A stretch of 8,561 nucleotides of DNA from Bacteroidales bacterium (GTDB lineage: Bacteria > Bacteroidota > Bacteroidia > Bacteroidales > ML635J-15): positions 1-8,561 of the forward strand of contig JAQVPT010000123.1 in the NCBI GenBank assembly GCA_028701945.1, given 5' to 3'. Under the pieces are notes generated by a model, which made no database searches, was not told the origin of the DNA, and saw nothing but the letters and a program-made list of their open reading frames with translations. A program made the position numbers and the translations under genes. Shown in pieces: positions 1 to 6,474 of this stretch (position 1 is its first letter; each line of letters begins with the position of its first letter).

Positions 1-710
1 TGGGTACAAGTGTGAACGAAATTATGGATATGTGTATTACCAAACAACATCAACCAAATATTAAGGCGGTTCATATTGGTGGTCCATCTGGAGGTTTTAT
101 AGATGCTGAAAACTTCTCAATTAATTTAGATTACAAAACTGTTTTAGATAACAAATTATGGCTTGGCTCTGGTAGTTTTTTGTTTTTAGATAAAAGTAAT
201 TGTATAATAGATATTACAAAATATTTTATCAAGTTTATAAATAATGAAAGCTGCGGAAAGTGCATACCGTGTCGGGAAGGCTCACAAAGATTGTTAGAAA
301 TACTTAATAGAATATCTGAAAGACCTTCGGAATCTAACAAACATGAATCCTTATTGAGGTTTAAAGGAGTTACGCAATTAGAGCAAATTTCGTCATTAAT
401 GCAAAAAACATCTCTATGTGGACTTGGACAAAATGCACCTAATACAATTTTGAGCGGATTGTTGAGGTTCCGACAAGAGTATGAAGAACATATTTATGAA
501 AGAAAATGCGAAGCAAATGTATGTCGTAATTTAAAAGAATATTTCGTGATAGTTGACAATTGTGTAGGTTGCGGAATATGTGCTAAGAGATGTCCTGCCG
601 ACGCCATTATTGGTACAGCACATCAAGCACACTTTATAATTCAGGATAGATGTATCAAATGCGGGGTGTGTGAGGCCTCTTGCAAATTTAATGCTATAAT
701 GATAAAGTAA
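1..710 (+). CDS. NuoF/HydB-type NAD(P)H-binding flavin and Fe-S subunit, C-terminal part (5' truncated)
   Basis: Family role: the diaphorase subunit that takes electrons from or gives them to NAD(P)H through FMN and passes them to Fe-S clusters, in complex I and in HydABC/Hnd hydrogenases. The frame is open from position 3 and reads GTS-VNEIM, the usual NuoF interior, so the GTG at 12 is not the start and the Rossmann/FMN part lies upstream. Counting from that GTG as residue 1: the GGPSGG loop is at 23-28, the N3-type [4Fe-4S] ligands are ESCGKCIPCREG (Cys81, 84, 87) and Cys136 in SLCGLGQ, and two ferredoxin-type clusters follow (Cys184/187/190/194 and Cys214/217/220/224). The C-terminal ferredoxin domain is typical of HydB/HndC rather than plain complex I NuoF. 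The usual GSGG before the N3 region reads GSGS. The next gene, an H-cluster protein, starts 3 nt after the stop. A NuoE-like partner, if present, would be upstream and out of view. Confidence in the family is high; the exact electron partner is inferred. Confidence 0.93.
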   Translation, partial: GTSVNEIMDMCITKQHQPNIKAVHIGGPSGGFIDAENFSINLDYKTVLDNKLWLGSGSFLFLDKSNCIIDITKYFIKFINNESCGKCIPCREGSQRLLEILNRISERPSESNKHESLLRFKGVTQLEQISSLMQKTSLCGLGQNAPNTILSGLLRFRQEYEEHIYERKCEANVCRNLKEYFVIVDNCVGCGICAKRCPADAIIGTAHQAHFIIQDRCIKCGVCEASCKFNAIMIK

Positions 711-713
711 AAT

Positions 714-2348
714 ATGACAATAACTTGTTACATAAATAACACAGAACAAAAAGCAGATAGCAACGATACTATTCTTTCTGTTTTAAATAAAATTGGTATC
801 TCAATACCAACCTTATGTAACATGAAAGAGTTTAGTCCCACAGGAGCATGCAGGCTTTGTGTAGTCGAAGATGCAGAAACTGGAGAACTTATTACCTCAT
901 GTTCTACTCCTGTAAGGGAAAACATGAAAATTTTTACTCACTCACCCGAAGTTATAAGTGCACGTAAAACAATAGTAGAATTACTACTTGCAAATCATCC
1001 TGAGAATTGTCTTTATTGTGATAAAAGCGGAAATTGTGAGTTGCAAAAACTATCCGAAGACCTTAATATTAGAGAAAAAGTTTTTTATGGTGATTTAATT
1101 AGCGGTAAAACAGACCGTTCGAGTCCAGGCATTGTTCGAGATATGTCTAAATGTATTTTGTGTGGACGATGTGTGAGAATTTGTGATGAAATATTAGGCG
1201 TCTCGGCTATAGATTTAATCAGCAGAGGTAAAAACACTAGTATTGAAACTGTTTTTCAAAAAGGTTTATTTTACTCTGATTGTATTCATTGTGGTTTGTG
1301 TGTTACCGCTTGTCCTACAGGAGCAATTATTCCCAAATCTGGTATTAACCAGCTTATCGAAAAACTCGGAAATGATAAGACAACAAAAAGCATAATGTTG
1401 CCAGCGACTACAATTGCTAATATTGCAGTAACTTATAATATTCGCAAATATGAAGATGCTCGTAATATGCTTGTTGCTGCTTTACATACCACAGGTTTTA
1501 ATAAGGTTTACACAATGTCATTATTCAATGACTTTTTTATTAGTGAGGCCACATCGATTATTCAAACCAGATTAAAAAAATCGAATAAAACTTTAATTAT
1601 TACCGATTGTCCTGCAATTACAAAGTATATACAGATAAAAGAACCAGAACTTGTAGATTTTTTATGTAAGATTCCTCCGCCACAACAAATAGGAGCCAAA
1701 ATATTATCAACTCAAGAGCCTACCGACATATTAGTAAGTGTAAGCCCATGTATTGCCCACAAATACGAAGCAGTTCAAACACAAAACACAAACAAAGGAG
1801 TTCCAGAAATAGACTTTGTGCTCACTTCTGACGAACTTGATAAATTATTACGAACATTAGGTATTACTTTACCATTTAGCCGTAAAGAAACACCTGATAA
1901 TCCTACGAATTCAGACTCATCTGCTGGTGTGTTCTTCGATACTAAGCATGGTATTGCAGAAGGAATCGTACGAGAGTTATTTTATCGTCTCGAACTAACT
2001 AATCAGCTCAACAGAATAATTGAAATAAAACCTGAGAAAGACTTTCTCGAATACGAATTTCAAATAAATAAAACATATTATAGTGTGGCATGTATATCTG
2101 GTATCGAAAACCTTGTTAAATACAAAAAGCAAATACTGGATGGAAATTATCTATTTGTTGAAGTTAGATCATGTAAATCGGGTTGCATAGATGGCTGTGG
2201 ACAAAAACTTACTGATAATCAGGAAAAACAAAAACGTTTAAGAAAAATAATAAGTGAATATGATGAGAAAACAAATAACAACACACCTGGAAAAAATCCT
2301 TTTATAAAGGGATTTTATAAAAACAATCAACTAAAAAACATATTCTAA
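714..2348 (+). CDS. Divergent [FeFe]-hydrogenase-like catalytic subunit (HydA-type)
   Basis: A 544-residue protein with the Clostridium CpI (HydA1) architecture. It has an N-terminal [2Fe-2S] domain (Cys35, 46, 49, 63), a His-ligated [4Fe-4S] site (His95, Cys99, 102, 108), two ferredoxin clusters (Cys147/150/153/157 and 190/193/196/200), then the H-cluster domain from about 225. All four H-cluster cysteines can be assigned: Cys299 in TDCPA, Cys346 in SPCIAHK, and Cys487 and Cys491 in SCKSGC. The surroundings are unusual. By eye against CpI, the proton-relay Cys is Asp298, the Lys next to the second ligand is His349, the Met before the third ligand is Arg485, the E282 position is Ser281, the S319 position is Pro, the AP-(A/S)-(V/I)-R motif is lost, and GATGG reads DTKHG. 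The C-terminal small-subunit-like tail stops early, near NPFIKGFY. It should pair with the preceding NuoF/HydB protein as a cytoplasmic NAD(P)H-linked enzyme. Whether it turns over H2 is uncertain. The start at 714 fits the first beta strand of the ferredoxin fold. Confidence 0.9.
   Translation: MTITCYINNTEQKADSNDTILSVLNKIGISIPTLCNMKEFSPTGACRLCVVEDAETGELITSCSTPVRENMKIFTHSPEVISARKTIVELLLANHPENCLYCDKSGNCELQKLSEDLNIREKVFYGDLISGKTDRSSPGIVRDMSKCILCGRCVRICDEILGVSAIDLISRGKNTSIETVFQKGLFYSDCIHCGLCVTACPTGAIIPKSGINQLIEKLGNDKTTKSIMLPATTIANIAVTYNIRKYEDARNMLVAALHTTGFNKVYTMSLFNDFFISEATSIIQTRLKKSNKTLIITDCPAITKYIQIKEPELVDFLCKIPPPQQIGAKILSTQEPTDILVSVSPCIAHKYEAVQTQNTNKGVPEIDFVLTSDELDKLLRTLGITLPFSRKETPDNPTNSDSSAGVFFDTKHGIAEGIVRELFYRLELTNQLNRIIEIKPEKDFLEYEFQINKTYYSVACISGIENLVKYKKQILDGNYLFVEVRSCKSGCIDGCGQKLTDNQEKQKRLRKIISEYDEKTNNNTPGKNPFIKGFYKNNQLKNIF
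2293..2316 (+). repeat. Inverted repeat (possible mRNA hairpin) at the end of the hydrogenase gene
   Basis: Arms 2293-2302 (AAAATCCTTT) and 2307-2316 (AAGGGATTTT) pair over 10 positions, one of them a G-U pair in RNA, around a TATA loop. The repeat lies inside the last 20 codons of the hydrogenase gene, 33 nt before the next start codon. There is no long T-tract after it, so it is not a convincing intrinsic terminator. It could be a processing or stability element between the hydrogenase and the kinase-fusion cistrons, or a chance product of AT-rich sequence encoding Asn-Pro-Phe-Ile-Lys-Gly-Phe. Confidence 0.4.
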
Positions 2349-2349
2349 T

Positions 2350-4341
2350 ATGATAAAATTTAGTGAAAAACAACCACTTGTCTTTACTATCGCCGATAGG
2401 TGTAAAACTTGTTATACATGTATCAGAGAATGTCCCGCAAAAGCAATTAGTATGCAAAACGGGCAGGCAAATGTAATTGTCGAAAGATGCATTGGTTGTG
2501 GAAATTGTGTAAAAGTGTGTACTCGTAAAGCGAAAAGTTTTTTTAACGAAGAACAACAAGTTCTACATCTTCTTAAAACTAAAAAAGATTGCATCGCATG
2601 TGTTGCTCCTGCTTTTCCTGCTGAATTTAAAGAATTTGAAGACCACAGGATTGTAGTCGGGATGTTAAAAAAACTTGGGTTTGATAAAGTTGTTGAAGTC
2701 TCTTTTGGTGCAGATCTAGTAGCCATGAGATATGAAGAACTTCTCTTATCTGATGACCATAAAAAATATATTTCAAGCGACTGCCCTGCAATTGTATCAT
2801 ATATTAATAAATATTACCCTCAGCTTACAAGATCGTTAGATCCAATTGTTTCTCCACTTATGGCGATTGTTAGAGTTATTAAAGAACTCTACGGGAAAGA
2901 GCGAGAAACTGTATTTATTGGTCCTTGCGTAGCTAAAAAGAACGAATCTGACGACCCTGATTATGTATTAACGTTTCAAGAAATTCGTAATATGTTTGAA
3001 ACAGAAAACATTAAGTCCGAAGATTGCGAACCGGTTGAGTTTGATCCACCACTTGGTGGGAGAGGTGCAGCATTTCCTATAAGTAGAGGATTAATAAATA
3101 CTATAAATATTGAAGAAAATCTTATTCAAGGAAATATTATTGTTGCTGAAGGTCGTGAAAATTTTAAAGAGGCTATTAACGAATTTGACAATGGATATAT
3201 TGATGATCACAATTTAGAACTTCTTTGCTGCGAAGGTTGTATTATGGGACCTGGAATGTACTCAGAAGGTAAAAGATATGAGAATCGAGCCTATATAACG
3301 CGTTATGTTAGAAGAAAATTAGACAATATCAATGTTCAAGAATGGGAAAATTATATAAATAGGTTTAGCAGTATTAATTTAGATCGCAGTTTTTCGCAAG
3401 ACGACAGTAGAGTAAAAGTACCAAGTGAGGAAGAGATTGAAGCATTATATCATAAAATGGGAAAACACGACAAGCAAGATAGGTTAGATTGTCACGCATG
3501 TGGTTATGAGTCGTGTCGAGAACATGCAATTGCAGTGCTGCGTGGGCTTGCTGAAATAGATATGTGTTTGCCATATACATTAGACAAACTAAATACAATG
3601 GTTTCTGAGCTAAATATAAAAAATATTAAATTAGAATCTGTGCAACAAGCACTAAAGCAAAGCGAAAAATTGGCACACTTAGGACAATTAGCAGCTGGCA
3701 TAGCTCATGAAATCAACAATCCGCTTGGAGTTGTAATAATGTACTCGAATATTATGCTTGACGAAATAAATCCTAATGACGAAGCTTATGAAGATTTAAA
3801 ATTGATTACAGAACAAGCTATGCGCTGTAAAAATATTGTAAGTGGATTATTAAATTTCGCTCGGAAAAACAAAGTGAAATTTACATCGGTAAATATTGCC
3901 GATTTTATTAACAATTGCCTAAAAGCCGTCATTATACCAGCTAATATTGAGGTAGAACAAAAAAACTATTTAAGCAATTTTAGCACAGCTATTGACGAAG
4001 AACAAATGACACAGGCAATAACTAATATTTTAAAAAATGCGATTGAAGCCATGCCCGAAGGTGGTAAACTTTATATTGAACTAAATAACGAAAAAGAAAA
4101 TGTAAAAATAATAATCAAAGATACAGGAACTGGTATAACGGATGATCATAAAGACAAACTGTTTACACCATTTTTTACCACAAAAGAATTTGGTAAAGGC
4201 ACAGGGCTGGGGCTTCCGACATCTTACGGGATAATAAAGATGCACAAGGGAAAAATTAATGTCGATTCAAACTGTAATCCTAAAAAAGGGAAAGTAGGAA
4301 CGAAATTTACTATTACATTACCACAATTAAACGAAAGTTAG
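2350..4341 (+). CDS. Sensory [FeFe]-hydrogenase / Fe-S domain / histidine kinase fusion (HydS-like)
   Basis: A 663-residue soluble protein, most likely an H2- or redox-responsive kinase. Domains in order: two ferredoxin [4Fe-4S] clusters (Cys18/21/24/28 and 47/50/53/57); a short H-cluster domain (about 80-325) with Cys145 in SSDCPA, Cys193 in GPCVAKK, and Cys293 and Cys297 in the CCEGCIMGPG loop; a 4Fe-4S domain with CxxCxxxxC plus a distal Cys (Cys381, 384, 389, 406); a short helical linker (about 407-440); a HisKA domain with His453 in AHEINNP; and a HATPase with N-box Asn559/Asn563, G1 box DTGTG (591-595), FTPFF (605-609) and G2 box GKGTGLGL (615-622). The compact H-cluster domain and GCIMGPG loop are those of sensory (HydS-type) rather than catalytic hydrogenases. 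HydS proteins usually carry a PAS domain after the Fe-S domain; none is visible here, and the kinase follows directly. There are no membrane segments. It starts 1 nt after the hydrogenase stop and is followed by two receiver proteins, its likely phosphorylation targets. The domain calls are secure; the ligand sensed is inferred. Confidence 0.93.
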   Translation: MIKFSEKQPLVFTIADRCKTCYTCIRECPAKAISMQNGQANVIVERCIGCGNCVKVCTRKAKSFFNEEQQVLHLLKTKKDCIACVAPAFPAEFKEFEDHRIVVGMLKKLGFDKVVEVSFGADLVAMRYEELLLSDDHKKYISSDCPAIVSYINKYYPQLTRSLDPIVSPLMAIVRVIKELYGKERETVFIGPCVAKKNESDDPDYVLTFQEIRNMFETENIKSEDCEPVEFDPPLGGRGAAFPISRGLINTINIEENLIQGNIIVAEGRENFKEAINEFDNGYIDDHNLELLCCEGCIMGPGMYSEGKRYENRAYITRYVRRKLDNINVQEWENYINRFSSINLDRSFSQDDSRVKVPSEEEIEALYHKMGKHDKQDRLDCHACGYESCREHAIAVLRGLAEIDMCLPYTLDKLNTMVSELNIKNIKLESVQQALKQSEKLAHLGQLAAGIAHEINNPLGVVIMYSNIMLDEINPNDEAYEDLKLITEQAMRCKNIVSGLLNFARKNKVKFTSVNIADFINNCLKAVIIPANIEVEQKNYLSNFSTAIDEEQMTQAITNILKNAIEAMPEGGKLYIELNNEKENVKIIIKDTGTGITDDHKDKLFTPFFTTKEFGKGTGLGLPTSYGIIKMHKGKINVDSNCNPKKGKVGTKFTITLPQLNES

Positions 4342-4343
4342 AT

Positions 4344-4736
4344 ATGAAAACAAATAAAACAATTCTGTTAGCTGATGATGATTTCGATTATTTGTTTCAA
4401 ACAAAATTTAGGCTTGAAACTGCTGGTTTTGCTGTAATTACTGCTAGTTCGCAAAAAGAAGCCGAGCAATTAATTGAAATTGGTGGTTTTGATGCTGCAG
4501 TTTTTGACCTTATGATGGAAAATGATGATAGCGGGTTTATTCTTGCATATAAAACAAAAAAATCAAATCCAGATATTCCTGTAATTATTTCTACTGCCGT
4601 AACTGCCGAAACAGGGTATAAATTTAATACTGATAATTCGTGGATAAAAGCAGACGTATATCTCGAAAAAGGAGTAGAATCAGAAAAAATTGCAGAAGAG
4701 TTAAAAAAATTGCTAAAAATTAAAGATAATGGATAA
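4344..4736 (+). CDS. Stand-alone response regulator receiver protein
   Basis: A 130-residue protein that is a CheY-like receiver and nothing more. The acidic pocket is Asp11/Asp12/Asp13 in LLADDD, the phosphoacceptor is Asp55 in VFDLMM, the switch Thr is Thr84 in IISTAV, and the conserved Lys is Lys109 in LEKG (the usual following Pro is replaced by Gly). All phosphotransfer residues are present, so it should be active. No DNA-binding or enzymatic output domain follows. It begins 2 nt after the hydrogenase-kinase fusion, which makes that kinase the natural donor, and its last 8 nt overlap the next gene. It may be a shuttle in a phosphorelay, a phosphate sink, or act by protein contact. Its partner is inferred from position only. 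Confidence 0.92.
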   Translation: MKTNKTILLADDDFDYLFQTKFRLETAGFAVITASSQKEAEQLIEIGGFDAAVFDLMMENDDSGFILAYKTKKSNPDIPVIISTAVTAETGYKFNTDNSWIKADVYLEKGVESEKIAEELKKLLKIKDNG

Positions 4737-5847
4737 ATTAAAAATATTAGTAGTTGACGACGAATTTGGAATTAGATCGGGAATTAAACGAATAATAGAG
4801 AAATTCGAAGTCGATTATCCTTTTATGGACGAAGCTATTGGTTTCATTGTATGCGAAGCTGAAACTGGAGAAATTGCTATTGAGAAGATAAAATCAGATT
4901 TTTATCACATAATATTGCTAGATAATAAACTGCCTGGAATACAGGGAGTTGATGTGCTCGAATATATAAACGAACAAGAAATTGATTCTAAAGTCATAAT
5001 GATAACATCTTATGCTTCGTTGGAACTTGCGGTAAAAGCAACTAGACAAGGAGCTATTGATTTCGTCCCTAAGCCTTTTACACCGCAAGAATTACGCGGA
5101 TCAATCGAAAATATTACAAAACAGATCTTCTTAAAACAAATGACTTCAAAATTGCAAAAAGAAGGGAAGCATATAAGATTTCAATTTTTGTCACTCTTAT
5201 CACATGAGTTAAAGTCGCCCGTTAATGCTGTAGAAGGATATCTTAAAATAATAAAAGAACAAAAAAACGGTAAATATGTAGCTGATTATATGCAAATGAT
5301 TGATAGATCAATTGATCGCTTAAATGCGATGAGAGGCATGATAATGGACTTGCTTGATCTTACTAAAATAGAATCCGGGCAAGCAAAAAGAAACCCGATA
5401 CCAATCGATATAGGCGAAGTGGCTAAAAATTGCATCTCTACCTTCAAACCAATGGCAATACAAAAAGATGTAAATATTTATCTTAATTATAACACTAAAA
5501 TTATATATGAATTTGATGTAAACGATTTGGAAATTGTTTTGAATAATATATTTTCAAACGCTATTAAATACAATAAAACTGGTGGGAGAGTTGATTGCAC
5601 TATTCGTGAAATTAATGATAAAGTTGAAATAATAATTGCTGATACTGGAATAGGAATAAGTAAAGAGGATCAAAACAAACTTTTTAAAGAATTTGTTAGG
5701 ATTAGGAATAAAGAAACGAGCAAAATACCCGGAAGTGGATTAGGATTGTCAATTGTAAAAAAGATTCTCGAAAATTATAAAGCAGAAATAATACTGAATA
5801 GTGAAGAAAATAAAGGAACAAAAGTAAAAATAATTTTAACTAAATAA
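4729..5847 (+). CDS. Receiver-histidine kinase hybrid protein
   Basis: A 372-residue cytoplasmic signalling protein. The N-terminal receiver (about 4-125) has Asp10/Asp11 in VVDDE, phosphoacceptor Asp65 in LLDNKLPG, Thr93 in MITSYAS and Lys115-Pro in VPKPF, and carries roughly ten extra residues between its first helix and second strand (around 25-37). A short coiled linker leads to HisKA with His159 in SHELKSP, then a HATPase with N-box Asn273/Asn277, DTGIGI (305-310) and GSGLGL (335-340). There is no transmembrane or PAS sensor, so the receiver appears to be the input: phosphorylation by another kinase would control this kinase. The start overlaps the preceding receiver gene by 8 nt, suggesting translational coupling. 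Rex begins 3 nt after the stop. Its position after the hydrogenase-kinase fusion suggests a second step in the same relay, which is an inference. Confidence 0.92.
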   Translation: MDKLKILVVDDEFGIRSGIKRIIEKFEVDYPFMDEAIGFIVCEAETGEIAIEKIKSDFYHIILLDNKLPGIQGVDVLEYINEQEIDSKVIMITSYASLELAVKATRQGAIDFVPKPFTPQELRGSIENITKQIFLKQMTSKLQKEGKHIRFQFLSLLSHELKSPVNAVEGYLKIIKEQKNGKYVADYMQMIDRSIDRLNAMRGMIMDLLDLTKIESGQAKRNPIPIDIGEVAKNCISTFKPMAIQKDVNIYLNYNTKIIYEFDVNDLEIVLNNIFSNAIKYNKTGGRVDCTIREINDKVEIIIADTGIGISKEDQNKLFKEFVRIRNKETSKIPGSGLGLSIVKKILENYKAEIILNSEENKGTKVKIILTK

Positions 5848-5850
5848 TAT

Positions 5851-6474
5851 ATGCTACCCGAAAAAACAATTGAAAGATTAAGCATGTATCGCCGTGTCTT
5901 ACAAACATATCAAGATAATCAAAGTGAATTTATTTATTCGCATGAACTTGCAAGTCTTTTACATTTAACCCCTGTACAAGTGCGTCGCGACATTATGCTA
6001 ATAGGTTATACTGGTACTCAGAGAAAAGGGTATTCTGTTCGAGAACTAATCGAAAAAATTAGTCAAATATTAGACGGTGGGGCACAAATAAATGCAGTTG
6101 TAATTGGAATGGGGCATCTTGGGAAAGCCATCACCAATTATTTTAATTCAAAACGCAGTAAAATTGAAATTGTTGCAGCGTTTGAAAATGATTCTACAAA
6201 AATTAATAGGATAATATCAGGTATTAAATCGTATCACATCGACAATCTCGAAATGTTGATTGAAAAAAATCATGCAACAATTGCTATATTATCCTTGTCG
6301 CCTCGTGAAGCTCAAGAAATAACCGACAGGCTTGTATTTGCTGGAATCAAAGGAATACTTAATTTTACCTCAATACCATTAAATGTTCCTGAGGATGTGT
6401 ATCTTGAAAATTACGACATGGTTACATCAATGGAAAAAGTTGCTTACTTTGTAAAAGAAAAAATAAAAAAATGA
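5851..6474 (+). CDS. rex: Redox-sensing transcriptional repressor Rex
   Basis: A 207-residue protein, the usual length for Rex, which represses fermentation, hydrogenase and respiratory genes when NADH is low and leaves DNA when NADH binds. The N-terminal winged helix is visible at about 5-62, with the helix-turn-helix SHELASLLHLTPVQVRRD (30-47) and a GYTGTQRKGY wing (52-61). The Rossmann fold follows, with VVIGMGHLG (83-91; GxGxxG at 86-91). The usual Phe-Asp at the end of the second strand, whose Asp contacts the NAD ribose, is Phe111-Glu112. The C-terminal part keeps the Rex pattern around FTSIPLNVPEDVYLENYD (172-189). It sits inside the hydrogenase/kinase operon, overlapping the next gene by 4 nt (ATGA). 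Autoregulation through an operator upstream of the operon is plausible, but none is in view. The family call is firm; the targets are inferred. Confidence 0.95.
   Translation: MLPEKTIERLSMYRRVLQTYQDNQSEFIYSHELASLLHLTPVQVRRDIMLIGYTGTQRKGYSVRELIEKISQILDGGAQINAVVIGMGHLGKAITNYFNSKRSKIEIVAAFENDSTKINRIISGIKSYHIDNLEMLIEKNHATIAILSLSPREAQEITDRLVFAGIKGILNFTSIPLNVPEDVYLENYDMVTSMEKVAYFVKEKIKK

Noticed and set aside
12..14. GTG at 12 as the start of the first gene
   Set aside because: The frame is open back to position 3 and encodes Gly-Thr-Ser, matching the interior of NuoF, and a protein starting here would lack its NADH/FMN domain. It is a window-edge truncation.
2341..2352. Possible frameshifted single gene: hydrogenase and kinase fusion as one broken protein
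   Set aside because: The second frame has its own ATG 1 nt after the stop, its own pair of ferredoxin clusters and its own complete H-cluster ligand set, so these are two proteins.
2302..2559. Minus-strand open frame across the hydrogenase/fusion junction
   Set aside because: It lies opposite strongly supported ferredoxin-domain coding sequence, resembles no family I know, and has the composition of an antisense shadow. The same applies to minus-strand frames at 131-340, 531-749, 728-925, 2412-2726, 3374-3598 and 3504-3701.
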